A stretch of DNA of 64,000 nt from Hofstenia miamia (Eukaryota > Xenacoelomorpha > Acoela > Hofsteniidae), in assembly GCA_900660155.1 (NCBI GenBank), contig CABFPE010000081.1, positions 9,374 through 73,373 of the forward strand. The letters run 5' to 3'. This document shows, piece by piece, positions 11,474 through 24,400 of the stretch. The notes under the pieces were generated by a model that worked only from the letters and a program-made list of their open reading frames with translations, did no database searches and was not told where the DNA came from. The translations under genes and the position numbers were made by a program. Within the stretch, counting starts at the first letter, position 1. Every line of letters starts with the position of its first letter.

Positions 11474-12898
11474 TCACGTAAAGGTTATCGGCAATCTCAG
11501 TTTCTACATGTATGTATCAACAGCTCATTGTCATAAATGTGTAAATGCATTCACAGGAAATATCACAGAAAAATTGTCGCCTCCATTTAGCACGATAATA
11601 TAGAATATGGTGTCAGGAACATATCTAATTTTTAGAGGTTCTATATACAGGTTGGGGTTCAATTTTTGAAATATATTTTATAACGAATAAATTTAAGAGA
11701 TACTTTATAATAATCTATTTTGAGTAACTTAACTAGTCATGAAGTCTTACTCAATATTATACAAGGCAAATCTATTGGGCGAAAACAGCAACCTAAGCAC
11801 CTACTGCTAATATCCAGTTGGACAATTTCGTTTTTATCGAGCTGATTTGAATTATTCGATAGCATACCACCAAAAAACATCAATGTAGAGGGTTACCTTT
11901 AAAAGCCGAAATTAGTATTCGCAATTACGGACTTGCATATTTGCTCATATTTTTGGAATATTTTTGTAAAAGTGAAACTTATAGATCTGTAATTGCAACA
12001 ATTTAGAGAGTTCTCCTGTATATGGGAGAAAATTAGCCAATATTATTACGAAAAGTAATTTAATTATATTCAGCGAATAATATGACAAGGAAATAATGAA
12101 TTTTGCACAATTCTTAATACACATTGTCGGTATTTCTAAAGATTCGCTTCATTTATAGGCTTTTACTTTTAGCGTCTAGCTAGAAAAATTCAATTCCAAT
12201 TGCAAATCGGAATGAAACCAGATTTTTGCGATCTTTTACTTAGATTTTTAAATTATGAGTGGCGCCGAAGTAGACTGATATTTTCCTAAGTTCATTAATT
12301 GATAGCAATCCTTGAATTTGGTTAACACTTCCATTTTTTTTGCAATAAGATGCAAATGATGTTCAAGTTCACTGCACTGTTGAAGCATATTTTCTATAAG
12401 GGACTCTTAATCTACTAAGTAGAGATTGCATACACTGCTCTCAGTTCAATACGCGACTTTTTCCTTAAAATCTTACATAAATGGTAATTATTTACAGCTT
12501 TGTGTGTAAGGAAGTTTTTGCAGACCCGATTTTTGCTTTTCACGAGTGGTCTCAATAAGGAATTAACAAAGAGTGTGTGATTCCAAAGTACAATTTTCAT
12601 GTTTAGACAACATTCTTTCGGTATGGAGTATTAGCTGAAAGAAAGCCGCAATGACAAGTTTCATTTTCTAAGCGGTTAAAAAAATACAGGTTGAAAATAT
12701 AAAATTAAAAAATTCAATGTTTTAGTCTACTGGGAAAAATTCTTGTCCTTACCATGTGTCATGTACTTCTATATTTAAAATTTACTGCAAAATGCAAACA
12801 AAATTAAAACTCAGTCTAAACATTTGAATTCAAAAGGAGCAAACACATTTTAATTTCTACTGATGAAAACCCTGAAACTCGTTAATAGACATCGTTTA
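11474..12898. other. Spacer downstream of the KANSL1 homologue
   Basis: This includes the 3' flank of the minus-strand gene ending at 12899. Several AATAAA-like words occur on the minus strand but none is clearly the polyadenylation signal. No other gene was seen. Confidence 0.35.
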
Positions 12899-14231
12899 TT
12901 AATCAGGACAGTCGAGCGGAAAGGTTCGTGGAGTGAATGGGGCAACAGAGTTGTGGGATTTTTTCACTGGAGTTGCCTCAGACAGACGAGATCGTTTGAT
13001 AGCCGGCCGCAATTTTCGATATTCGATATCTTCCATGACTGAATGAGTGCGTTCGACTTCTGCATTGTCATTTCTCCAACCGATCGGCGGTTCCGACAAA
13101 GGAAAGATAGAAACTACTCGCCAATCAGGTGTATCGATTTCATTTAACGCCTGCAAATCAAATGGAGACGGCCCAACAATCGAACTGTCATTTGTGATTT
13201 GAAATCTTCGTTTCTTACGTTTCGTTGTGTCAGTTTCAATGGGATCAAAACGGTGAAGGCGACGTTCATATTTCCGTCGTAAACGAGCAGATACTAATAA
13301 CGAAGCTGTTTTAGAAGCTAAAAAATTTTTCTTCTTCCTTAAAGGCTTATATTTCTCTTGAATATCGACAATATCAGTATCCTTCTGCCAGCCAAAACCC
13401 TGGACAGTCTTATGAAGAGAAATGTTAAGAGGAGGCTTGCTACTCAAGATTGGGTGGAAAGTGGGTGACAAATCACTAATAATTTGACGTTGGTGAAGAG
13501 ACAACATCGCTGTTTCTTGTCGTTTATCAACACACAAAATGCATGAAAATGACAAATCATGAGTGCAAGTACGACATTGCAGATTTGATCTTGGAGCAAT
13601 CTTCGATAACTGTAACCTGTGACTGTCTAATGATATAATTCTACTACTACGAGTTTTTAACGGACGACTTCTAGCACATGAATCTTCGAATGATTGACTA
13701 GGGGTGAACTTATAGCTCCGATTCCGCATCAAGTGTTCAGTGTTATCACGGATCTTAAGTTCTAATTCGTCGATTTGTGTTTGCAACCACTTCCAACATG
13801 AAGCCAAACGCGCGCGTTCTTCATAATAATTCCCGTAGTGATTCTGCGATTCAGGAAGTTCAACATCGCTTTCTCCACCTGAGGATGAATCGGTGATATC
13901 AGAGTCAAGGCTCTGTGCATAACGGGAAAGAGTGGATTTCCAGGCTCGAATACATCCCTTTAAATTACGATGTGATTTATTTTCAAACGAGTTATCTGAA
14001 AGAACAGTGTCTGTTAAAATAGGATCAAGTTCCAGTGCAGAATGGTTGCACAACTGCTGAATCTGTAAATGACGGGTTTTTTCTAAAAGTCGATGGGCTC
14101 TTCTGTTTAGATGGCGAACACGCGCAGAGAGCGAAGTGCCGGGTTTGTTCACTGATGTGCAATCTGCTGACATTTTGTATGATTGGGTTTTTGACGGCAT
14201 CTTGTTGTTGGCATCTGTTTCACTCGCGAAA
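12899..14231 (-). CDS. KANSL1: KANSL1/NSL1 homologue, main exon
   Basis: Encodes the scaffold subunit of the NSL complex, which joins the MOF (KAT8) acetyltransferase to WDR5 in the nucleus. The exon begins after an acceptor (tgtgtttag, 14232-14240). Counting from the in-frame ATG at 14198-14200 the protein has 433 residues. Features: an Arg-rich helix (27-50); D-S-D-I-T-D-S-S-S-G-G-E-S-D (99-112), nearly identical to human KANSL1; a W-K-W-L-Q coiled segment (136-160); A-R-S-R-P (176-180), matching the WDR5-binding A-R-T-R-P; paired cysteines C209/C212/C220/C223; a basic patch (325-333); a PEHE-type domain with I-D-T-P-D-W-R-V-V (355-363); and C-terminal R-T-F-P-L (425-429). Human KANSL1 is about 1100 residues, so this is compact. 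The coding exon is intact. KANSL1L is the alternative name within the same family. Confidence 0.92.
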
Positions 14232-17200
14232 CTAAACACAAAAATGATATCAAAATAAAAAACGTCATTAGTAATCAATTGTCAGTGCATTTAACTGGAA
14301 GACTCCGATTTTCAGTGTTAAAACTACATTTTATTAAAGATTCTATTTAGAACAAAAAATACTCTAAATGAAAATTGCTATCCAAAGATCCAATGAAACA
14401 AAAGTTACCAAAATGTAAATCCTAATTGACAATCAGTCATCATCAATCTCCGTCATAACGCAAACGACCAACTAGACTGTCGTTAGGAAGCTAATACGTA
14501 TAAATAAGTACCTGTTTCAGAGTAGTATAACATAAGCATTCATACACAATGAAAGCATGTTTAATCGACATCATTTGTAAACAATTCCATAGTACGTGCG
14601 TAAGATATTTCAAAAGAAAATCATTGGAATTTTGAAACAGCATTTTAACAAACTCCACTAAACATGATATGAAATAGCGGGTGTTTTATGTGAATATTCT
14701 GTACATTTTTAGTGGTTTTCATGAGATAAAAACATTTTTTTGAAAAATTTCTGCTCTCCCTTTAAAAAAAGGCGCTTACTTAAATATAATCTGAAACTTT
14801 TTTGTGGAAAACCTCAAAAATCAGTGCACTTTTTGCAAGATATGATTAGCTTTTGTATAGGTTGCAAAGTATACTGATTTTAGTAAAATAATTGATCCAA
14901 CCTCGTTAAAATTTTTTAGAACGCGTCTGTGAACACATAATTTTCAATTTCTAATTTCGTCTGAAAATAAGTACCTGTAGGTTATTGAACACTGGTATGA
15001 TAGAACCTTAGTATATAAAATTACAATGATGTCAAATTCAGATTACAATTCTAGTCTGATGTCAAAGAAATTCGTTGCGTGGCATGATTATTCGCCAAAA
15101 TTTAATCCAGAAAACCAATTTGTACAGCTTAGTCACAAAATTTAGGAGAAATTAAACATCAAAAAAGCATTCAAATTACAACATTCATTTCATTATTGAT
15201 GAATATAATCAAAGTCCCCTTTCAATGGATTACATGTTTTTTGTTTTCCCTGTTAAAGTATTAAAGTAAAAAAGTTACTGAGAAAATTGTTTAGCAGGCA
15301 ACTTAGCAAGGCTTTATTTATTCGGTAAAATAGATTCATATCCTAGTTTTACAGAAAATCGTGACCATGCCCCCTTGAGAAATTAAAAATAAATTACTCT
15401 CTAATTAAAATTGTTAAACAATTTCACTCGAAAAAAATGGCATTTACATATTGATATTTTTAAGACGTTTTTTATTCAAAAGAGACAATTTTTTTGAAAA
15501 TAGTTTTTCTAATATGAAAACCTCTAAAATATATTTTTTATCATAATATTCGATTAAAGATCTGCAATTTCATATGTTAGCTATCTAAAAGGTGGCGGCG
15601 ACAATTTACGTAGGTGTTATTTTTAAGAGTCTTAAAACAGTTTTATAGAGAAAATGATTCCTAAAACCTGCCAATCATTTCAGAAAATACTTCGATAATG
15701 ATTTTAAAAAACATTGACATTTTAGTGAAAAGATAAAAAGGAAACAAATATTTTGCAATTATTTAATTTCCAACCGTTGATGTTCGAATTTTCAAGACAT
15801 CGGTAACGATGAAAAGATGTGAAATAATGGATCTAGAATATATTTTAGTAACTAACAACATGAGAAAACTGGCAATATTGAAATTTCAATGCTAATGTGA
15901 ATTTGATTTGCTAAAAGGAATTGCGATTTTCAGAAACTCCTATAAAGAATTAAATTGCGCAATATACACAGGCACTAGTTTTCTTTCGGCGAAAATATGT
16001 GCATTAACTTTAATTAGGTTTTTTGACGTACTCCAGGTGGAAATGGTAAATATTTAATACGAGGAAAAAGAAAATGTTTACACTTTTCTAACAAGTAAAA
16101 ATTAATATAAATTTCAAGAAATTTGTAAGCAACACGAAATTCAATATAGCTTCCACAATTCAATAATTCTATTGGTGAAGAAAATAAATAGCATGTGTAA
16201 AATAGCTACGCTTCATGCGACATCTACCGACAAAATCCGCAATGAAGAATTGAAATGCCAAATAGAATATGACAAATGCAAATTATTGTAAAGCATGGCT
16301 AATTATTTTTAAATTGCTTTTCCTACTTTTTGTCAGTTCTAGATTCTGTAGAACTTAACCATTTTACATTAATTCTTATGTTGTACTACGCTTAATAGGT
16401 TGCAAAAATTATCAAACACTGTTATGGGATACCAAGCAACAAGGGAGGCCCTTGAAAATTTTGGACGGAGTAAAAAAGGGGGGAGGTTCAAAAAAGTTTT
16501 TCTTTAAAATATGAACTAAATATTTATTTACAATTTATGCAAAATTTCATTTTATCTAACAGTATACTCTTGAAAGTTTCTGTTTTACATGAGATGATTC
16601 AGGGAAATCGAAATCGCTTTTTACAATATGAGTTTTCATCTTTGAATTTTCAAATACGTGGTCTGCAATTTCACATCTTGTTAATATTGATTTTAAAAAA
16701 ATAACCCCACACTCCCCCCTAAATTCAGAGTTTAACCCTAAACTACCCATTGTATCTTTAAAGACACAAATCATTTTGTCCACATTTTATAAACAATTTT
16801 CTTCAAACCTATTAGGAAATTGGGGAACCCTGGGATTCTGACACATCTATGGGTAAGTATGATTTTTTGTTATGGTGAAAATATGTGATAAAAATTATTT
16901 CTGTTCATGAAGTATATGAAAATACGAACATTTTTTCTATGGAAACCCAATCTTTTCCATACCTAGTGTTCAGTAATAAAGCGGTATAAAAATTGCTAGT
17001 AGTTCGAAAACCTATTTAAGAAACAGAAATTAAATTCACTCTAAAAAGACCTACTGATGAATACAACTATAAATAATTAGTAATCACTTAAAATTCCAAA
17101 TTGACGAATTATAAATTGTAACTAGTATTCAAAATACCCAATAGAAAACTAATAGAATATTTAATGGCATCTAGCTAAACTAAAATTGAATGTTATGTTA

Positions 17201-18449
17201 ACGAGCACATTATTTTTAATGCAACCCAAAGACTGTTCAAGAAAAAATTAAAAAATCCTTCGGAGGAAAACACATAAAATAAAAGAACTAATTATAAAAT
17301 TTTATAATATAAATATAGCAAGAAATAAGTAATTAGTCCAAATTATATTCCCTACGTATTATGGATAGGCTAGAATTGGACTAATAAAGCCAGTATACAG
17401 ATAGGCAGCCTTATGAAAAATGTGTGTTAATATTATAATATGTCTAGAAAAAATGGGTTTTAATCGAAAAAATGTGACATAGATAAGTATTAGAAAGTGA
17501 TGATACTAAACACAAGCGTCACGGAGCAACATAAGAAAATTTACTTCATATATGCTATTAACAAAACAAAGAATTGGAATGATTTCATATTTTACGTTAT
17601 TGTAATGCAACCAAATTCATTCCATTGCCATTAATAAAAATTGGGAAAGAAAGCGCAGGTGAAATAAATTCAAAATGTTGGGGAATACGAACTAATGGAG
17701 AATGCGAGAGGAAGACGTTGACCGAACGTGCAAGCGAATGAATTGAACATAGACGGGATATGATAAATGTTCCAGGACTATGCTAATCGTTAATAATAAC
17801 TGCCATGTAATAAACCTCAATGACTCAGCAATCAGGAATATCAGATGCAACGTATACATATTCGCTTGCAAGGGAAACCGTATCATCCCCAAATAGACGA
17901 TATAAGATTAACTAATGTCTTTGAAAACATAAGTTAGTAAGTTCTGAAGAATATACTTTACTGTTGAAAATAAATCTCTCGAATGCAAGGATTAACGCTT
18001 GTCAGATGCAAAGAGAAACACCTTTGAGCCTGGGGTCCATTCACTTATTTACCACAAACATTCTGAATGCATTTTAATATTTTTCGCAAAGAAAACTTTA
18101 CTGCAGTAATACATCACCCAGAGAAGAGCAATTTGGGTAGAGATGAATTGGAATAAAAACTTATTGGTGTTCTAAGTTGCTTCGAAACCGAAGTGTTAAA
18201 TAATGGATTTATGTATAACGACACTGGTGTCAATCAGGATTTTAGAATTGCTGCCACACTGTACTAAAATATGAAATTACTTGCGTTATTGTCATAGTAC
18301 TGCAATTATTTAATAAAATCGGATAATCGACGATACCGGACAGCTTGACACAGACAAGATTCATTAATGTCAATTTATGGTTTCACAGGATGAAGTAGGT
18401 TTCGCATTTAAAATTTGAGTGGTGACAAATATTAAATTGTGGAACTTAC
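14232..18449 (-). other. Probable 4.2-kb intron of the KANSL1 homologue
   Basis: Bounded by a GTAAGT donor (minus, 18449-18444) and an acceptor ending at 14232. No further coding exon was recognised. At about 16480-16710 GGGGGGAG and CTCCCCCC tracts face each other around AT-rich sequence, as in a decayed foldback element. A splice-flanked 37-nt open segment on the plus strand (about 16816-16852, followed by GTAAGTATG) was noticed but is too short to call. Confidence 0.4.
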
Positions 18450-18651
18450 GTTGAAAGTAAGCTCTGTTGGTTGATTCCATGGTCGATGTTGGGTAGAAGT
18501 GAGTGAAGACGCGATTTGAAGCCATTCGATCCATTGCATACGCTGGAGAGGACGGGTTTGATGAGTGAGTCGCAGCCTTTGGGCGGCGGAAGCGAGGAGA
18601 TTGGAGGAGGCATAGCAGCAAGACGGAGCAGTAGGGCACACTTCATCTGAC
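18450..18651 (-). CDS. Candidate upstream (N-terminal) exon of the KANSL1 homologue
   Basis: A 202-nt segment on the minus strand is flanked by an acceptor (cacatttag, ending at 18652) and a strong donor (GTAAGT from 18449). Only the frame containing ATG at 18646-18644 joins in phase with the KANSL1 exon: two leftover bases AC plus T give Thr, then F-A-S-E-T-D. It would add 65 residues (M-K-C-A-L-L-L-R-L-A-A-M-P-P-P...), for about 509 in all. Phase agreement and GC-richer, codon-like sequence support it. I see no convincing match to vertebrate KANSL1 N-termini, and translation could instead start at 14200 with this as 5' UTR. Confidence 0.55.
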
Positions 18652-21600
18652 CTAAATGTGAAACAGATTTCATATCGGTATTTTTAGACGAATATATTTC
18701 AAAAATGAATTAAATGTAACATACAACCAACATAAAATTCAAAATAAAAATTGGCTGTTTAACTGATGATTGTAACATTTGGGTTTAAAACTTTATTTTA
18801 ACACAATGAATACAAATAACAAATCTATAACAAAAAAATGCAAAAAAAATATTTACACAAACGTTTGGTTTAATTGAGAACGGCTGCTTCCGTTACTTAG
18901 AAGAATGGCTTTTGCCTAATTAACAAAATTCAGAGACTCTAAGCTTCATTATTTTTCTTGAGAAATATAAAGACACTCTGCAAGCACTTTAAGTTTAAAA
19001 TAGAACGCATTGTCTTTGATTAGGAAAGGTGCACATGTAAGCACGATCTCATCGGTTTATTAGTCATCTTGATGAAATTTCAAAGGGATTTAGATTTTGC
19101 TTTGACAATTATGTATTGCAAAATTCTCTAAACCCAAAAAATTTACCTAAGCTATTACGTAGTTACTAAATACACTGAATTCAATATATTAATACAGTGC
19201 TTGAATGCTATGTAACTGGATTTTCAGATTTTACAAAAACTATCGGAAATGTTTGTGTACTAAAATCAATTTAAAGAAACAGAATGTCATTGTTTAAGAT
19301 CGCAATCTTAACCTTTGCAAATTTGAAGGAAAGCATATATGAATAAAATCCAATGTTGCAAATAAAGGATATTTAAACGTAACAAAGATTTTCTTTGTTT
19401 CCGACCACTGGGTTAAGCTTCACTTGTAGAGCTAGCTACTGAACTTCAAGTTTGTAATAAACCGCTTGAGGAACTATTCAAAAGTAGATCACTTATCAGA
19501 AATGCTGAAATTTGAAGGAATGTGGTGTCAGGCAAATTAATGAGCTTCAAAGGTAAGTGTACAAAAATTATTCACCGCCCAATCTTTTTAAAATGTACAG
19601 ACAAAAAGAATAATAGTCCGCGTTTCTCGGTGATGAAACGTCTTGAAGAATTAGAAAAAAACAGTTCTTCTTCTTAATTTTTTATAATGATAAACAATAT
19701 GGCAAGAAATAGAATCTAAATATTTTTAACAAATATTTTTTGGAGAGTTTGAGCCTCTAGCATGAATGAGCGATTGTCAATCATACTGTTTTTCAAGTAT
19801 ACGACTTGGAATAGATTCAAATAGGAAAAATGTTGCATAAATCAGATGCACTTTAAAATGTTTAAAATCAATTAGCGCTGGTTCATTGAGTGCAAGGAGA
19901 TTGATAAACTTTGTTTAATAAAGCAATGACATTTAAAATATTTTAAGCTTCGAAATGTTACAATAAAAATGAGATAACAGGAATCTAAAAGCCACACTGT
20001 TTTCTAAGACTAGGTACCGGCAATATATAGAAACAATATCGATATTGCGATAATTCCTCGAAAACCATTTTTCAAGCTTTCAAACTCATTATTAGGACTA
20101 AAGCCGAAATTTTTTATGCTGGCAGTAACGTAACAGAAGATATTATTTTAAACTACAAAATGCAGATATTTTCTATATACACTCAAGGAAACAATACAAA
20201 TTTTCTGGTCAAAAACACAAAAAACATGAAAAGTGAGTTTATGGGCATTCTCAAAATATGCCAATTATGAAAAAAATTGTTGAACATGTTTAATTAAAAA
20301 TTGTTCATGGTCACAAATAAATCTACTGGCGTTAATAATGTCTACACACTACAACGTCAAAATAAAGATTGATAGTTAAGAATTACTTAAGTTTATGAAG
20401 TTTTAAAGTTTGCGCTCGATGACTGAATCCCTTCAATGCGCATGGAATTTATACTGAAAACAAATCATTTAGCTAATGGAAAATGGTCATCCTTTATCTT
20501 TCATATTAAGTTAATTTGTAGTAAACAACTGTATCTAAAATCCCATGATATTAGTTAATACAAAACTCCAAAATTTTGAAATTATAGCTTCAATTATCCT
20601 TGAACTTGTTCGGGTATTTAATTTCTATATGGAAATGCATTGCCAATATTTCTTGAAATTAATTACTTCATGTAGTGTTCTTCCATCTTAATCACTAATC
20701 AGCATTTTCACTAATAAGTTATAAAAATCTTTTTTTTTGGTTACCAGTAACAGGAAAAATATTAGTCAGTTGGAAACAGAAAATTTGGTTTCATTATAAA
20801 AATAGAAATCTAGATGACAGTTGAATCTTGGCTTTCTGTAGTACATTTATTCAGGAGTGAAAAATTGCGGTAAAACAAATTTTAAGCAAAAATGTTTTTT
20901 GAAGTATTACTGTTTATGTATTTATATTTACATATTATGAATATGCATATTTAATTCACCTCGCTATAGTAGATTCACATGAATATGCGTGCGAAAAAAA
21001 TGGATATGTATTTGCATTAGGTTCTCCTATAGAGACATCGAATCGATAGAAATAAGGCATTTTCTATGTGTCTATCTCTTAGAGTATAACACCAATTAGT
21101 TGAAATAAGAAAGACGTTAAACTTGTTAAAGAATTCACAATACTTCATTTAAATGAAAAACTTTTAGGGAAACAACTGAGTCATAGTGAGGAAATCCCCA
21201 TAAAGGCTATTAAAAAGCTACTAGGTCAAAATTGACTTTTCAAATGGCAAAAAAAAAATTAAAAGCATGCGCCTTAATAAAAATTGTAAAAATTAAAAAT
21301 CTATGCAAAAGAGTATTTTGCCCTGTTGACAACGGTAGCGAAACATTTTAACTTAAAGAATTTCTCAACTACAATGAATTTGCGATTTTAAATTGGTTTA
21401 ATTTTTTTTTAATTTTCTTTCTTTGAATAAAAATGTAGGCAAAGTCAATCGACAAATGATTTTTAACTTTCTCTTATTTCCGAAACTAAACTGTTTAAGA
21501 TTATATCAACAAATGATTTATGAGGTTATTCACAAAAACCTTTAGGTTGATATTTGTACACATGAAAGCTAGTATTTCTAAGACTACCATTATTCGTAGG

Positions 21601-22203
21601 AGGAGAAAATTTTTGAAAAAGAGTTTCTATTTTATGAAAAAAACACTAAAAACTTATTTTCTACTACAATGTTCACATTCATATAGTTCTTAGATAATTT
21701 TTTTAAAAGGAGGGGGTGCAGCTGTCCCCTTACCCCCTATCGCCTGACGACGATATAGATAAATGTATGTCATATTTCAATCTATTAAAATAAACATTCA
21801 CAATGTTTACTAATCTCTAATTGGAATACAAACCCAGGGTGGGGCTTGTTTGATTTACCTAGAAGTTGAGCTTAATATTTTTATTCAACAAATATAGTTG
21901 ATAGAAGTAAGCATAAAAATTCCTTTGCAGCGCTTTGTGATTTGGCAAAATAATTTGACATATTTGGATTTTGTTACTCGCTTCTGATACATCTAAATGT
22001 AATATCATCTACAATTTTAGTAGTTTTTGTTGTAGACCTTCCTTTCGAAGAAATTTTAAGTGTGTAGGTTTGAATAAGAACTGTTGGAAAACTACATCTG
22101 TGAAATCCGTTTTCTTGGGGCTAGGTGGAAAAAGGATTTGAATTGAATTAAATGTATTTCTTAAAGATTGAATTCAAAGATCGTGTGTTGTTTTAACTGG
22201 AGC
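18652..22203. other. Non-coding stretch, probably promoter side of the KANSL1 homologue
   Basis: No supported coding exon. The acceptor at 18652 implies another exon upstream (minus strand, beyond 18652), which I could not locate. A G/C run at about 21710-21750 (ggagggggtgcagctgtccccttacccc) resembles a decayed inverted element. Confidence 0.35.
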
Positions 22204-22527
22204 CTATAGGAAAATGAAATTAACTGAATGTGTGTCTTTCGAAATGGTATGCAAGAAGGAAAAGTTATTGAGATGCAATAGCAATGTACTATTACGTTGA
22301 TTGATGTTTCTTTGACAAAATCCATGTTTAAAACTTAAAGCGGAATTTTCCATTCCTATGCAACTCTTAAAAGACGATCCAAATGATATAGGTTTCATGT
22401 ATTGTTGTAGCGCTATTAAATAACGTCTAGAGCTGTACTTAAAGTGTGAATTGAAGAAAGAGGCAAAACAAACACTAAAAGTTAACGCGACAAGCGTCAA
22501 GACAACTGAGTAAATTCCGTAAGACAA
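22204..22527 (-). CDS. Possible exon with a hydrophobic segment, unrecognised
   Basis: A 107-codon minus-strand frame without an ATG start contains a hydrophobic run (Y-S-V-V-L-T-L-V-A-L-T-F-S-V-C-F-A-S) that could be a membrane helix, followed by polar sequence. No family is recognised, no convincing acceptor or donor defines it, and it may be chance. Confidence 0.15.
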   Translation of the reverse strand: MSYGIYSVVLTLVALTFSVCFASFFNSHFKYSSRRYLIALQQYMKPISFGSSFKSCIGMENSALSFKHGFCQRNINQRNSTLLLHLNNFSFLHTISKDTHSVNFIFL

Positions 22528-24392
22528 AAATGCAAATTTAAGTGAAGCAGAACAATAATAAAGATTGGTATTCTAATATAGTTAGAAATTGTGAAAAAGA
22601 CTTTACTTATCAGCACTTTAACATCCATTTCATTCTAAGAAAGCCACTGAAATGGAGTTATAAATTAAAGTCAACAGAATGCGTTGGCTTTTAACTTTTG
22701 TATTGGATTTCAAAGGATTTAAATAAAATGTAAAAGGACACATCAAACGCTAGTTGTTTACAGTTTCATTTTTTGGAAAACTTCTGGTAATGGATATTAC
22801 AATTAAATGATGAGATGTTTTAAATACAGATTAGCATAACTCATTCTACCTTTCAAACAGCCAATTAAACTCTAGATATGTACATTTTTACTGCTAATGC
22901 AAAACTGTTTTATGCAAAATTTAACTACTACAACACAAACATTGGCATCTGCGTGATAAGTAGCAATTTCGACAAACCAATAAATTTGTTTGAATGGGGT
23001 TACAGTACATTACAAAAATGTATATTGTATTATATGCAATCTCAATTGGTGGTCTCTTGCATTGCAAATTTTTTATCGATCAAAGCATTTTTCAAATCCT
23101 CAAATTCTTTTAAGAATTATCAAATCTATGAACAAGATGAGTCAAACACAATGACTTTTTGTAATGAGTGTCATGAGTACAGGTGCTGTATTACTGAAGC
23201 GACCATTTTTAATTAGATCATTGAACTTTGAGAATTCAATTGGTCAATACTTCTGAGGAGTTTGTTTACAAATAACTATTCTCACAAGTTGTAAATGTTA
23301 ACCAACGCGAAATCGGTTCGATAAAATGTATAAGCACTTGTGTAACTGCGATTAATGAAGCCCATTTAATAAAAACGAAACAGGTTTAGAACTGGTTTTC
23401 GTAAATGAGTAACCAAATTGTACAGATTTCCACAATTATCTGTACTATACATCTACTATTTACAAGTCAAGTTTATAACAACGGCGTCAATTCTGATTTA
23501 CGCTGTATAAAAAATTGACGACTGTTTTTTTAATGATCATTTAAAATCTCTTTCTAACTTTTTAAATAATCCAAAGTTTTTTAGAAAAAAATTATAAATA
23601 AAGAAAAATCCGAATAAAATTAAAAAATAAAATAAATCTGATTTTTTTATTTAAATCGGATTTTTTATCTAAATTTCAATTTTACCCCGACAATCTTCCA
23701 AGGTAGCAAATATTAGAAATCCTTTAGATACTACTATTTTTGAAATACAATCATTTAAATCAATTTTAAATAAAAAACATGCAAAACAACATTTCAAAGC
23801 TTGCCAATTCATTCCAATATCACGGCAATGACTTCAAAACCATTGGAATACACTACTTGTATCTCTTTTAGTGTACTTGTTTAAAATCAATAATTGAACT
23901 AATACTGTGCTTTGATTTAAATCATGATTAAAATCGCCTAACACTGGTGGTCATTGCTTTCTTTTTAAGAAATGCCAATAGAAAACTCTTAGGCCTATCA
24001 AGCGCATGCAATGCACATAGCGTAGCGATGATCGCATGTAATGTAGGTGGTATCTTGTTCATAGATAACCTCTTACCCCACATCCTGCTACACCTTCACC
24101 ATTTCATGAAGCCATTCGTATATATTTTGTAGACATTAATTATGTAAACGAAATTTAAAATCAATTTTGTTATACGTACACAGAAATATATGAATTTCTA
24201 CTTAATAATAAGTGCGTTTAAGTGCAACCACCAAAACAGTTCGTTCTTGTCCAAGTTGAAATTTGGACTATTCAAGCAGCTTGTATATGAGTTTGTTTTA
24301 AAAACAAAAGTACGAATGTTTTCAACTGTGTCGAACTTGCATGGCAATCACTCTGAAATTATTATGGATTCCATCGGGAAATAGTATAGTAA
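22528..24392. other. Non-coding stretch with an inverted AT repeat
   Basis: No gene supported. The 112-codon plus frame at 22878-23216 has no recognisable features. Around 23600-23670 AAAAATCCGA faces TCGGATTTTT across an AT-rich loop, a small foldback structure, and GATTTAAATC-type words near 23920 suggest an old DNA-transposon remnant. Confidence 0.3.
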
Positions 24393-24400
24393 GTGGTAAC

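Noticed and set aside
18432-18641. Two other open frames over the candidate KANSL1 5' exon
   Set aside because: Neither joins in phase to the KANSL1 exon: one meets a stop directly after the junction, the other reads out of frame.
19500-19560. Short open segment before GTAAGTGTAC
   Set aside because: Acceptor position ambiguous, no in-phase partner, and only about 30 nt.
22878-23216. 112-codon ATG frame on the plus strand
   Set aside because: Composition follows the AT-rich background, with no motif, signal peptide or splice context. Frames of this length arise by chance in 64 kb.
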